NCBI GenBank assembly: GCA_024403655.1
Contig: JAKSRK010000011.1
Coordinates: forward strand, 1-44,099
DNA: 44,099 nt
Reading direction: 5' to 3'
Origin: Saccharofermentans sp.
Lineage (GTDB): Bacteria; Bacillota; Clostridia; Saccharofermentanales; Saccharofermentanaceae
Position numbers and translations under genes: made by a program
Shown: piece by piece, positions 7,284 through 15,983 of the stretch
Layout of the letters: every line of letters starts with the position of its first letter
Numbering within the stretch: the stretch's first letter is position 1
Notes under the pieces: generated by a model
What the model was told of the DNA's origin: nothing
What the model saw: the letters and a program-made list of their open reading frames with translations, nothing else
Databases searched by the model: none

Positions 7284-8294
7284 TTAACTTAAGGATAAAT
7301 CGCTTTTTGTGCCGGCTATATAAGTCTCAAGTATATTAAGGTCGTCATCAGTCTTAATATAGCTGTCGCCTTCTCCGTCAAACAGCTCTCCCAGAGTCGT
7401 AAGCGGATTAATGCAGCAGGCCTTTACAATTTTATCCAATGGAATTCCGAATCTTAAAAGATTTGCTGCTTCAGCCGCCATATTGGTTACTGACCCTGCA
7501 AGGTTGCCGCCCGGGCCGAAGTAAGTTCTTCCCCCCTTGCAAAGAACATCCGCAGGGCCGAGCTTATAGATTCCGTCAGGCATTCCGGCGCCTCTCATGG
7601 AATCGGATACAACTACAATCTTATCTTCCGGCAGCAGCTTAAAGAGCATTCTTACTACCGTAGGATCTATATGAATACCGTCGCAGATAATCTCCGTTCT
7701 TATGGAAGCATTATCGAATACAGCTCCCAATACTCCGGGGTCTCTTTTGCTGCAGCCTCCCATGGCATTAAGTACGTGAGTTACGGAAGAAGCACCACAT
7801 TCAAAAGCCTTGGAAGCAGTCTCATAATCTGCCTTCGTATGGGCAAGAGACAAAGTGTAAGAAGAAGAGTATTCGCGGATAAATTCATATCCTCCGTCAA
7901 GTTCCGGTGCTATATCGATTATCTTAAGAACTCCCGGGAATCTCTCTTCAAGCATGGAAGGAAGCTTTATGCCCTTTGCCGGAGTAAGACAGTGCTCAAG
8001 AGCCTGCACTCCCGCCATATCGGGATTAAGGAAAGGTCCTTCAAGATGAATTCCCATCAGGGATGCGTGGCAGGAATCTTCTAAGCAAAGCATTTCGCGA
8101 GCCTTAACAAAGGCTTCAAAGCAGCGACAGATATCGTCGCAGGATATTGTCATTGTCGTGGGATAAAAGGCAGTTACTCCGAATGAAGGCAGGAGCCTTG
8201 CCATCTTTACAAGACCTTCGGGACTAAAGTCCGACGTATCCTCTCCAAAACATCCGTGGATGTGACTGTCGACATAGCCGCCTTTTAAAAGCAT
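7284..8294 (-). CDS. nagA: N-acetylglucosamine-6-phosphate deacetylase, N-terminally short
   Basis: A 336-residue amidohydrolase converting GlcNAc-6-P to GlcN-6-P and acetate. Metal and catalytic motifs are in order: VDSHIHG, HLEGPFLNP, LAHTKAD, THVLNAM and the catalytic Asp in VVSDSMRGAG. The family is usually about 380 residues and begins with a small beta domain of some 45 residues before the HxH motif; here only about ten residues precede it. The ATG at 8294 was chosen because AGAGAGG lies eight bases upstream and the preceding gene stops at 8299. The frame is open to 8381, but that part overlaps the GGDEF gene and lacks NagA features. The product GlcN-6-P is the substrate of GlmM, encoded three genes downstream. 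Confidence 0.92.
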   Translation of the reverse strand: MLLKGGYVDSHIHGCFGEDTSDFSPEGLVKMARLLPSFGVTAFYPTTMTISCDDICRCFEAFVKAREMLCLEDSCHASLMGIHLEGPFLNPDMAGVQALEHCLTPAKGIKLPSMLEERFPGVLKIIDIAPELDGGYEFIREYSSSYTLSLAHTKADYETASKAFECGASSVTHVLNAMGGCSKRDPGVLGAVFDNASIRTEIICDGIHIDPTVVRMLFKLLPEDKIVVVSDSMRGAGMPDGIYKLGPADVLCKGGRTYFGPGGNLAGSVTNMAAEAANLLRFGIPLDKIVKACCINPLTTLGELFDGEGDSYIKTDDDLNILETYIAGTKSDLSLS

Positions 8295-8298
8295 TTCG

Positions 8299-9798
8299 CT
8301 AGCCTCTCTTACTGAGCTTAACGGCAGACATACTCTTGGCGCCTTCAAGAAGCAGTGCTTCAGCTTCCATTGAGCCGTCACTTTCCGTAACGCTGATACT
8401 GATCGTAGCGGAAGGGCCGCCCATTCTGAATACTGACTGTATCTTTGATTCTAAGAGAATGCAGCCTGCTTCTATTGCCGCCTTATCCGCGAAGCCGTCA
8501 AGAATCACGGCAAATTCGTCTCCGCCGGGTCTTGATGCAACGCACTTGGGGAAGCACTCCTCAATAAATCTGGCTGTCTTAATAAGAACATTATCTCCCC
8601 TTGAACGGCTGAATCTCTCGTTGATTTCCTTGAAGTTATCAAGGTCCATATAAAGCAGCGTAAGGGGCTTGCCGTGATTAAGATTAATGTAATCGACAAG
8701 ATATTTTCTGTTATAAAGTCCCGTAAGCCCGTCCGTGCTGGCTGCACTAAGTACAGACTTCTCGAGATTTCTCTCTATAGTAGTATCGCGAAGAAGGACA
8801 AGGTAGCCCGTAGTATTGCCCTGCGTATCCTTTATGGCGCGCTCAAGCATAACAAAGAACTTGGGCTTACCGAGATGCTCCACAAAAAACTCCTGGCTCA
8901 CACTTCTGCTTACATCATCTACCTTCCTCTCGCCGGTAGGCTTAAGTCCCTTCTTCCAGGAAACGTAGTCAAAGCTTGAAGAACCGCTTACCTGCTCTCT
9001 GAAAGAATAATTCATCTTCAAAGTCTTAAGCTCGGCATCGCAAATAAAAATCGGGAAAGGAAGCTGCTCAAGGAAATCCCCTACTTCAGGCGACATAAGG
9101 CCCTTATCGGACAAATCTTCCGAGATTGTCACTATTCCGAAAAGCTCCCCCGAAGGATCTATAAGAGGAGACTTACGGCATCTGTAGTGACGCTTTCCCG
9201 TCACAGTATTAAGATTCTCTTCGTAAGATACATGCTGGCCTGTAGTAAGTACTTCCATATCGTGAGAAGACAAAGAATACTCTTCAGAAGTCTCTTCCCC
9301 GCCAAGGTTAAATACAAAGCCGCTTCCTCTCTCATAAAGCTCTTCGCGGCTCTTGCCGAATGTATGCTCGAAAGTGTTATTTACAAGAACAAATCTGTCA
9401 TCGACATCCTTGAAGCTTACGCTGTCCGGATCTGAATCAATCATGGTAGACAGGAGATACCTGTAAAGCCATGAATTATTGGCATTACGGAAATTACCGA
9501 TAAGGCGCTCGAATCTCATTCTTCTTGCCTTTTCAGATTCTACCCTGGGCCAGACATCGTAGATACGGGACATGTAATTCTCTACATCATCTGCCTTACC
9601 GATATATACGGCAGGAATATCAGGATACTTATCAAGATACTCTAACTTATCCGTGATAAGAAGCGAATTCCAGGCTTTATCAAGCTGCCCGAACTCAATT
9701 CGGACATCCCAGTGTCTCTTGCCTGCCACACCGGCATAGCTTCTGAATATGGCGGCATCAGCCTGATCGTCTATTCGTATCTTAATATGTACCTTCAT
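8299..9798 (-). CDS. PAS-PAS-GGDEF diguanylate cyclase
   Basis: A 499-residue soluble signalling protein expected to make c-di-GMP from GTP. Residues 1-105 have an alternating alpha/beta look, perhaps a degenerate receiver domain (uncertain). Two PAS-like regions follow (about 115-235 and 240-350; the first contains FVLVNNTFEHTFG, the second ends in LVLLRDTTIER). The GGDEF domain (about 355-499) has LTGLYNRKYL, MDLDNFKEIN and an intact GGDEF signature. The RxxD inhibitory site that usually lies five residues before GGDEF is absent, so feedback inhibition there is unlikely. No transmembrane helix is seen. It lies just upstream of nagA (gap 4 bases) and has its own extended -10 box; the RBS is weak (GGAA). 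Confidence 0.92.
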   Translation of the reverse strand: MKVHIKIRIDDQADAAIFRSYAGVAGKRHWDVRIEFGQLDKAWNSLLITDKLEYLDKYPDIPAVYIGKADDVENYMSRIYDVWPRVESEKARRMRFERLIGNFRNANNSWLYRYLLSTMIDSDPDSVSFKDVDDRFVLVNNTFEHTFGKSREELYERGSGFVFNLGGEETSEEYSLSSHDMEVLTTGQHVSYEENLNTVTGKRHYRCRKSPLIDPSGELFGIVTISEDLSDKGLMSPEVGDFLEQLPFPIFICDAELKTLKMNYSFREQVSGSSSFDYVSWKKGLKPTGERKVDDVSRSVSQEFFVEHLGKPKFFVMLERAIKDTQGNTTGYLVLLRDTTIERNLEKSVLSAASTDGLTGLYNRKYLVDYINLNHGKPLTLLYMDLDNFKEINERFSRSRGDNVLIKTARFIEECFPKCVASRPGGDEFAVILDGFADKAAIEAGCILLESKIQSVFRMGGPSATISISVTESDGSMEAEALLLEGAKSMSAVKLSKRG

Positions 9799-9828
9799 TA
9801 AATGATTCCAATCAATTCAATTATTACC

Positions 9829-9837
9829 ATTATATCA
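9829..9837 (-). promoter_or_regulatory. Extended -10 promoter of the GGDEF gene
   Basis: TGATATAAT on the minus strand, about 30 bases before the ATG at 9798; predicted start near 9822. No good -35 box is seen, as is common for extended -10 promoters. It lies in the 57-base gap after dtd. Confidence 0.55.
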
Positions 9838-9855
9838 TTCGTTGTTCAGACTTCG

Positions 9856-10305
9856 TTATTTGAGATCTTCAGAATCAAGAACAATGGTAAAAGGACCGTC
9901 GTTAACAAGACTTACCTTCATGTCGGCACCAAATTCACCGGCACCCGTATCTGCTACATTCTTACGGCATTCCGCCAACAGATATTCATATAATTCTTCT
10001 GCAAGCTGAGGATTGGCGGCGTTAACAAAACTGGGCCTGTTTCCTCTTTTACAGTCGGCATATAAAGTAAACTGGGATACAAGAAGGACTCCGCCCTGAA
10101 CGTCCATAACGGACAGATTGGTCTTGTCGTTCTCGTCCTTAAAAATTCTCATGTTAAGAAGCTTCTTAAGCATTTTGTCGGCAACTGCTCTGTCGTCCCC
10201 ATGACCGATTCCCACAAGAACCAGAAGCCCCTTACCGATACTTCCCGTTATACGGTCTTCAACTCTTACCGATGCCTCAAGTACATTCTGAATTACAAAT
10301 CGCAT
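9856..10305 (-). CDS. dtd: D-aminoacyl-tRNA deacylase
   Basis: A 149-residue protein of normal family length that removes D-amino acids (and glycine from tRNA-Ala) mischarged on tRNA. It begins MRFVIQNV and shows the two active-site signatures, SQFTLYAD near residue 80 and the cross-subunit Gly-cis-Pro motif NDGPFT near residue 137. The start at 10305 follows GGAAGG and lies four bases after the stop of the M28-like gene; an in-frame extension to 10359 would overlap that gene and is not family-like. It works as a homodimer in the cytoplasm. Confidence 0.96.
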   Translation of the reverse strand: MRFVIQNVLEASVRVEDRITGSIGKGLLVLVGIGHGDDRAVADKMLKKLLNMRIFKDENDKTNLSVMDVQGGVLLVSQFTLYADCKRGNRPSFVNAANPQLAEELYEYLLAECRKNVADTGAGEFGADMKVSLVNDGPFTIVLDSEDLK

Positions 10306-10309
10306 AGTA

Positions 10310-11509
10310 TCAGCCTTCCACGTTAGTCTCTTCTGAAGACTCTTCAGCTGCTCTGTCACGAAGCATCTGATCGTACTGCTCTCTTGTCATACCATAGTCT
10401 GAACCCTTAAGCATGGACTCAAGAATCGTGAAAGCGATATTATTGACTCTTATCTCAAGAATATCCTTCTCCTCTGTGCAAAGGATAGGATCAAGAATAG
10501 CCGACGAATCGATAAGTGTTCCTCTGATATGACCTCCGAATTCCTGAAGATTAAGGTTCTTGGTCTCCTTCATCTCTTCAAGCGAGGGGAAGAAATAATC
10601 CGCACTGTCAAAATAAACAACTGCGATTCCGGCGTCATCAAAGACGGAATAATCAGATCTGTTGACACTTATCTCGCGATATACGTCTGCTACTTCGTCA
10701 CCGTTTACATCAGTAACGATATTGGATTCGTTATAGTAGAGAGTAAAGCCGTTAGCCGAATAAAGCTCACTGTCGTAAACTACGTCATAAGCCTGATAAA
10801 GCTTTCTTCTCATCTGATATTTTCTTCCCGGAACAAGTGAATTCATTCCGGAACTTGCATATACCTTATCACCTGCATATATGCTGTCGATGTTATACAT
10901 TACTTCGATGGAAGCTCTCTCCTCTTCGCTAAGAGACGAATAGAAGGCACGAGCACCTGCAAAGTCGGCATTACCTGCACCGAAGAAAACGATAATGACA
11001 TCAAATCCGATATCCGTGTAGCCTGATATCTCCTTGGCAACAGTCATAAGGCAGCCGACACCGGAAGCATTATCGGATATACCGTCATATGTATAGCCTT
11101 CGGGAATCTCCTCTGCGCTGTATGAGCTGTCATAGTGAGCTCCTATTACAACAGTCTGTCTTACATCTTCAAGGCTGCCGTCTTCAGCTTCATCTACAAA
11201 GCCCTTGCCTTCAACTCTTACGATGTAATTATTCGAACTTCCGCCTTCTGCGCTAAAAGCCTGCTTCTCTACTTCGTAGCCGAGTTCGGTAAGCTCTGCT
11301 TCAATCATGCTGCCGGCAGAAGCTTCCTGTGCAGAGAAAGCCTTTCGATATGGGTAGGATGAAGCAAGTTCTCTTGCAAAATCAGCTCCGTAGCTGCCGT
11401 AATCAGCGGGAGTAGTGCTGGTCTTTTCTTCGGAACAAGCCGCCAGCGGAAATAAAAAAAGTACCATGGCAAGCACAGATGCCGCCGTCTTCTTAAATAG
11501 TCTTATCAT
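10310..11509 (-). CDS. M28-family peptidase-like lipoprotein with altered active site
   Basis: A 399-residue lipoprotein (lipobox LAAC, cysteine 25) with the fold of M28 zinc aminopeptidases. The first metal ligands are present: GAHYDS (H125, D127) and the bridging Asp in GISDNASG (D146), and D208 in YNIDSI is a candidate ligand. The paired glutamates that normally follow in FGAEE (catalytic base and metal ligand) are replaced by Gly-Asn in FGAGN (179-180), so peptidase activity is doubtful. The ATG at 11509 was preferred over a TTG at 11515 because AAAGG lies eight bases before it; it overlaps the end of the upstream gene by 17 bases. Possible roles are peptide binding or an altered hydrolase outside the membrane. 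Confidence 0.88.
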   Translation of the reverse strand: MIRLFKKTAASVLAMVLFLFPLAACSEEKTSTTPADYGSYGADFARELASSYPYRKAFSAQEASAGSMIEAELTELGYEVEKQAFSAEGGSSNNYIVRVEGKGFVDEAEDGSLEDVRQTVVIGAHYDSSYSAEEIPEGYTYDGISDNASGVGCLMTVAKEISGYTDIGFDVIIVFFGAGNADFAGARAFYSSLSEEERASIEVMYNIDSIYAGDKVYASSGMNSLVPGRKYQMRRKLYQAYDVVYDSELYSANGFTLYYNESNIVTDVNGDEVADVYREISVNRSDYSVFDDAGIAVVYFDSADYFFPSLEEMKETKNLNLQEFGGHIRGTLIDSSAILDPILCTEEKDILEIRVNNIAFTILESMLKGSDYGMTREQYDQMLRDRAAEESSEETNVEG

Positions 11510-12557
11510 CTTCAAAACCTTTGCTTATCAGTGCTATTCTCTTCGCGAATATCTTCTTTGCAGCATCAAGGTCTACTTTTCTTATGACCCATCTGCCGCC
11601 TGAAGCCGCGTCAAAATCGACTATCTCGATAAAGTCCTTTGAATACTTGTCGAGTCTGTCGCATAAAGTCTTATAAATCATCTTACCGGACACGTCCTGA
11701 AGCATAACCGGAAGTCCAAGTGCCTTATAAATCCTGGAAAGAGGCTCTCTTCTCTTGTCATCTACCGCTGCAAGAAGGCTTAATGCCAGTGCTTCACCGG
11801 AAGAATAATTCATGAATCTGAAGTATCCTTCGATAGCTGCGGCAATCTCATCTCCGAGTGTTAGAAGTCTTATGTCAATCTTCTCTATCTTTGCTCTTGA
11901 AGCATATACACGGTTTAAGTATTCCCTCATATTAGAAGGCTCCACGATATCAGTAAGCAGACTTAAGTCATCCAAGATTGCATACCTTATTACAGAAGCA
12001 TAACCGTTACTTCTATACTTGGAATCAACGGTAGAGAGGAATGTGGGATCACATATTACGGCGTTATAGGATACCCTTGTAGAGATCTCATCCTTATGTC
12101 CGTTTGAATTAAGCATGGCTCTTCCCGACACCGCACCTTCAATCATGGCTTCAAGCGTCGTCGGAACGGCAAGGATATTAATACCGCCGCAAAATACTGC
12201 CGCACAGAAGGAAGCTACATCAAGTATGCCGCCTCCGCCTAATGCAATAATCCAGTCTCCCGGGCCCATATCAAAGTCGGTTATATACTTATAAACGGAA
12301 TCTACCGCGCTTATGCTCTTGCCTGAATACTGGCACTCTACGGGAACAAGAACGGGCTTAACGCCTCTTAAGATAAACTGGTTCTCAAAGCGGTTATAGT
12401 AATACCCGCTTACTATCCTGTCGGATACTACGGCTATCTTAAGTCTGGATATATCTTTTACAGTCGTATGCTCAAGTATATAGGAAGCGGCAAAATCAAA
12501 TGCGACGCCGCTCCCACAAAAACATTCATAATCACGCTGTGACTTCAAGATATCCAT
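11493..12557 (-). CDS. 3-dehydroquinate synthase-like protein, degenerate
   Basis: A 354-residue protein of the AroB/glycerol dehydrogenase superfamily. The NAD-binding region is clear (GDWIIALGGGGILDVASF, then VPTTLEAMIEGAVSG). Against typical AroB, the lysine of SSVGGK is Arg, the zinc-ligand Glu of the AEVIKYG motif is Ser (ASVIRYA), and the HTxGHAxE helix is replaced by a segment without His. It is therefore unlikely to make dehydroquinate, and no other shikimate gene is nearby. The start is ambiguous: an ATG at 12557 lies exactly seven bases after a strong extended -10 box, while an upstream TTG at 12596 has a good RBS (AAAAGGAAG) and would add 13 residues. It heads the minus-strand run and diverges from gltX. 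Actual substrate unknown. Confidence 0.82.
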   Translation of the reverse strand: MDILKSQRDYECFCGSGVAFDFAASYILEHTTVKDISRLKIAVVSDRIVSGYYYNRFENQFILRGVKPVLVPVECQYSGKSISAVDSVYKYITDFDMGPGDWIIALGGGGILDVASFCAAVFCGGINILAVPTTLEAMIEGAVSGRAMLNSNGHKDEISTRVSYNAVICDPTFLSTVDSKYRSNGYASVIRYAILDDLSLLTDIVEPSNMREYLNRVYASRAKIEKIDIRLLTLGDEIAAAIEGYFRFMNYSSGEALALSLLAAVDDKRREPLSRIYKALGLPVMLQDVSGKMIYKTLCDRLDKYSKDFIEIVDFDAASGGRWVIRKVDLDAAKKIFAKRIALISKGFEDDKTI

Positions 12558-12564
12558 GTGATGC

Positions 12565-12573
12565 ATTATACCA
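12565..12573 (-). promoter_or_regulatory. Extended -10 promoter of the AroB-like gene
   Basis: TGGTATAAT on the minus strand with seven bases to the ATG at 12557, so the transcript could be leaderless. The same geometry occurs at the cdaA-cdaR fusion. If the TTG start at 12596 is used instead, this motif is coding and fortuitous. Confidence 0.5.
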
Positions 12574-12641
12574 CAAAGGAATTCAGTTAATTGCAAGGCT
12601 TATTCTTCCTTTTATAACTTATATCTTTAATAACAAAAAAG

Positions 12642-12650
12642 TGGTACAAT
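12642..12650 (+). promoter_or_regulatory. Extended -10 promoter of gltX
   Basis: TGGTACAAT on the plus strand, predicted start near 12657, about 36 bases before the gltX ATG, which has an AAAGGA RBS. The short leader leaves no room for a T-box. Confidence 0.6.
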
Positions 12651-12692
12651 GTCTGCTGTTATATTTTTTTATTAATAAAGGACGGATTCATT

Positions 12693-14165
12693 ATGAAGAT
12701 CAGGACCAGATTCGCGCCTTCTCCCACGGGCTTTATGCACGTCGGTAATCTGAGAACGGCACTTTATGAGTATCTGACAGCCAAGCACGAAGGCGGAGAT
12801 TTTATACTTCGAATAGAGGATACAGACCAGGAGCGCTATGTAGAAGGTGCTACTGACGTAATCTACAATACTTTAAAGACCGCAGGTCTTAATCACGACG
12901 AAGGTCCCGATATTGGTGGTGACTTCGGTCCTTATGTCCAAAGTGAGAGACTTAACATGTATAAGCCTTATGCAGAGCAGCTTGTCAAAGACGGCAAGGC
13001 TTATTACTGCTTCTGCAGCAAGGAAAGACTCGATGAGCTTCGTGCTTCAGCCAAGGAAGGCGAAGTAGTAGGCTACGACAGACACTGCCGTGACCTCCCT
13101 CAGTCCGAGATTGACGAGAAGCTTGCAGCAGGTGTTCCCTATGTCATCAGACAGAAGGCTCCCCTTACAGGAGAATCCACATACCATGACTGCGTTTACG
13201 GAGATATTACTATCCCCAATGAGGAGCTTGACGATCAGGTTCTTATCAAGGCTGACGGCTTCCCTACATATAATTTCGCTAATGTTATCGATGATCATAC
13301 AATGGGTATTACTCACGTAGTAAGAGGAAGCGAGTACTTGTCTTCCACACCCAAGTACAATGCTCTTTACGAGGCTTTCGGATGGGAGATACCTACTTAT
13401 ATCCACCTTCCCCTCATTATGGGTAAGAGCATTGACGAGAACGGCAAGGAAGTTGTATCCAAGCTCTCCAAGAGACACGGAAGCACAGGTTTCTTCGATC
13501 TTGTAAACGAAGGCTTCCTTCCTGAAGCAATAATGAACTACATTGCTCTTCTCGGCTGGTGTCCTTCAGGTGAATTCGAGAACCGCGAGATTTTTACAAT
13601 GGACGAGCTCACCAAGGCTTTTGATATCCACGGTATCTCCAAGTCTCCTTCTGTATTCGACTACGATAAGCTTGAGTGGGTTAATGCAGAGTACATCAAG
13701 AATATGGACAGCGAGACTTTCCTCTCACACGCCAAGCCTTACTACGACAAGCTTGGCATCAGTTCAGACAAGTATGCTCTTCTTGAGGAGATCTTAAAGC
13801 CCAGAGTTACAAGATTCACTCAGATTGAAGAGAAGCTTATATTCTTAACAAACTACGAAGAGTTCGATCTTGCTCTCTTCGAGCACAAGAAGAGTAAGTC
13901 CACACTTGATTCTTCCAGGGAGATTTTGAATGAAGTTATCCCTTCCCTTGCAGCATTAGCAAGCTGGGATCGTGACTCTATTTCAAATGTACTTACAGGT
14001 TATGCAGAAGCAAAGGGTTATAAGAATGCTCTTGTTATGTGGCCTGTAAGAATCGGCGCAGCAGGTGTAGCCGTTACTCCCGGCGGATGTGCTGAAGTTC
14101 TTATACTTCTCGGCAAAGATGAATCGATAAGAAGACTTGATACAGCCTTTAAGCGTTTGGGCTAA
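12693..14165 (+). CDS. gltX: Glutamyl-tRNA synthetase
   Basis: A 490-residue class I synthetase charging tRNA-Glu with glutamate in the cytoplasm. The N-terminal signature PSPTGFMHVGN holds the HIGH-like motif, and SKLSKRHG near residue 255 is the KMSKS-like loop. A C-terminal anticodon-binding helical domain follows, and total length is normal. The ATG follows AAAGGA and its own extended -10 promoter. It is followed 15 bases later by glnS, and both are read together. Confidence 0.98.
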   Translation: MKIRTRFAPSPTGFMHVGNLRTALYEYLTAKHEGGDFILRIEDTDQERYVEGATDVIYNTLKTAGLNHDEGPDIGGDFGPYVQSERLNMYKPYAEQLVKDGKAYYCFCSKERLDELRASAKEGEVVGYDRHCRDLPQSEIDEKLAAGVPYVIRQKAPLTGESTYHDCVYGDITIPNEELDDQVLIKADGFPTYNFANVIDDHTMGITHVVRGSEYLSSTPKYNALYEAFGWEIPTYIHLPLIMGKSIDENGKEVVSKLSKRHGSTGFFDLVNEGFLPEAIMNYIALLGWCPSGEFENREIFTMDELTKAFDIHGISKSPSVFDYDKLEWVNAEYIKNMDSETFLSHAKPYYDKLGISSDKYALLEEILKPRVTRFTQIEEKLIFLTNYEEFDLALFEHKKSKSTLDSSREILNEVIPSLAALASWDRDSISNVLTGYAEAKGYKNALVMWPVRIGAAGVAVTPGGCAEVLILLGKDESIRRLDTAFKRLG

Positions 14166-14180
14166 TGATAGGAGACAGAC

Positions 14181-15842
14181 ATGGCAGAAAGTAAACACTT
14201 CATTCACGAGATAATTGACGAAGAATTAAAGGAAGGCGGAAGATGCTACGGTAAGAAGGTACATACTCGTTTCCCGCCCGAGCCTAACGGCTATCTTCAC
14301 ATCGGTCACGCCAAGGCGCTCGAGATTGACTTCGGTACAGCCGAGCTTTACGGCGGCCTTTGCAATCTTCGTATGGATGACACCAATCCTACAAAGGAAG
14401 ACGAAGAGTACGTTGAAGCAATCAAAGAAGACATCAAGTGGCTCGGTCACGACTGGGAAGACAGATTCTTCTATGCTTCCGAATACTTCGAGAAGATGTA
14501 TGAGTTCGCAGTTGAACTCATTAAGAAGGGCCTCGCTTACGTATGTGAGCTTACTCCCGAGCAGATGAAGGAGATGAGAGGCGATACTACAACTCCCGCT
14601 CAGAGTCCTTACAGAGACAGACCCATCGAAGAGAGCCTCGATCTTTTTGCACGCATGAGAGCCGGAGAATTCGAAGACGGTTCCATGACTCTTCGTGCCA
14701 AGATTGACCTTGCTTCAGGTAACTTCAACATGAGAGATCCTGCTCTTTACAGAATCAATCGTCTCCCCCACCACAGAACCGGAAATGAATGGTGCATCTA
14801 CCCTATGTACGACTTCGCACACCCCATCGAGGATGCGCTCGAAGGCATTACTCATTCCCTCTGTTCTCTTGAGTTCGAGAACCACAGACCTCTTTACGAC
14901 TGGGTAGTTAATAATATTTCTATTGAGAACAAGCCTCGTCAGATCGAGTTTGCTCGTCTCGGTATCACACATACCGTACTTTCCAAGAGAAAGCTTCGTA
15001 ACCTTGTTGAGACAGGTCTTGTATCAGGTTGGGACGATCCCAGAATGCCTACTCTCTGCGGTCTTAGAAGAAGAGGTTATACACCCGCCTCCATCAGAGA
15101 GTTCCATGCAAGGAACGGTGTATCCAAGGTTAACTCAGTTGTTGACTACGCTTTCCTTGAGTACTGCTTAAGAGAAGATCTTAATAAGACAGCTAACAGA
15201 GCAATGGCGGTTATTAATCCCGTTAAGCTTGTTATCGACAACTATCCTGAGGATATGACTGAGACCTTTGAGGTTGAGAACAATCCCGAAGATCCCACAT
15301 CAGGCACACGTACGGTTACATTCTCCAGAGAACTCTGGATTGATAAGGAAGACTTCATGGAAGAGCCTGCAAAGAAATACTTCCGCCTCTTCCCCGGCAA
15401 CGAAGTCAGACTTAAGTCCGCTTATGTCATTAAGTGCGTAGGCTGCGATAAGGATGCTGACGGCAACGTAACATGCGTACATGCTACTTACGATACAGAG
15501 AGTCGCGGAGGCAACACAGCTGACGGAAGAAAGATTAAGGCAACTATCCACTGGGTAGATCAGAAGACAGCTCTTGATGCAGAGATCAGACTTTATGACC
15601 GTCTCTTCACTGTAGAAGCTCCCGATCTTGCAGATGTTAATTACCTTGACTTCGTTAATCCCGATTCCCTTACAATCGTTAAGGGTGCCAAGGTTGAAGC
15701 TTCTCTTGCTTCAAGCAAGCCTGAGGACCGCTTCCAGTTCTTAAGAGTCGGATACTTCTGTGCAGATAATAAGGAGTTTACTCCCGATCATCTCGTCTTC
15801 AACAGAGCGGTATCTCTCAAGGACAGCTACAAGCCCGAGTAA
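14181..15842 (+). CDS. glnS: Glutaminyl-tRNA synthetase
   Basis: A 553-residue class I synthetase charging tRNA-Gln with glutamine. The start region [17 protein letters not shown] carries the HIGH motif; HTVLSKRKL holds the KMSKS equivalent, and the GlnRS-specific beta-barrel anticodon domain fills the C-terminal third. Length matches the bacterial family. Its RBS is AGGAGA. With GlnRS present, the cell does not depend on the GatCAB route for Gln-tRNA. Ends at a clear intrinsic terminator. Confidence 0.98.
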   Translation: MAESKHFIHEIIDEELKEGGRCYGKKVHTRFPPEPNGYLHIGHAKALEIDFGTAELYGGLCNLRMDDTNPTKEDEEYVEAIKEDIKWLGHDWEDRFFYASEYFEKMYEFAVELIKKGLAYVCELTPEQMKEMRGDTTTPAQSPYRDRPIEESLDLFARMRAGEFEDGSMTLRAKIDLASGNFNMRDPALYRINRLPHHRTGNEWCIYPMYDFAHPIEDALEGITHSLCSLEFENHRPLYDWVVNNISIENKPRQIEFARLGITHTVLSKRKLRNLVETGLVSGWDDPRMPTLCGLRRRGYTPASIREFHARNGVSKVNSVVDYAFLEYCLREDLNKTANRAMAVINPVKLVIDNYPEDMTETFEVENNPEDPTSGTRTVTFSRELWIDKEDFMEEPAKKYFRLFPGNEVRLKSAYVIKCVGCDKDADGNVTCVHATYDTESRGGNTADGRKIKATIHWVDQKTALDAEIRLYDRLFTVEAPDLADVNYLDFVNPDSLTIVKGAKVEASLASSKPEDRFQFLRVGYFCADNKEFTPDHLVFNRAVSLKDSYKPE

Positions 15843-15871
15843 TTAATCTTAAATACAGTTATTTAAGTACT

Positions 15872-15906
15872 TTAAAGGAGGTTTGCCCCAGGCAAATCTC
15901 CTTTAA
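15872..15906 (+). terminator. Intrinsic terminator after glnS
   Basis: AAAGGAGGTTTGCC and GGCAAATCTCCTTT form a 14-bp stem (one G-U pair, extended by two T-A pairs) with a 3-base CCA loop, followed by AATATTTTGTT. It lies 30 bases after the glnS stop. Confidence 0.85.
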
Positions 15907-15923
15907 TATTTTGTTAATAAATC

Positions 15924-15953
15924 TTGTATTTTTTGTGAACGTTGTTGTATTAT
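15924..15953 (+). promoter_or_regulatory. Promoter of the DUF975 triplet
   Basis: TTGTAT (15924-15929) and TATTAT (15948-15953) with an 18-base spacer lie between the glnS terminator and the first DUF975 gene. Predicted start is near 15960, with GGAGG before the ATG at 15984. Confidence 0.55.
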
Positions 15954-15983
15954 TTCTATTGGAATACATGGAGGATATATATT

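Noticed and set aside
8295..8381. Longer NagA start at 8381
   Set aside because: It would overlap the GGDEF gene by 83 bases, lacks an RBS and its residues do not resemble the NagA N-terminal domain.
12597..12692. T-box leader for gltX
   Set aside because: The predicted leader is about 36 bases, too short, and lacks the T-box core; none is seen before glnS either.
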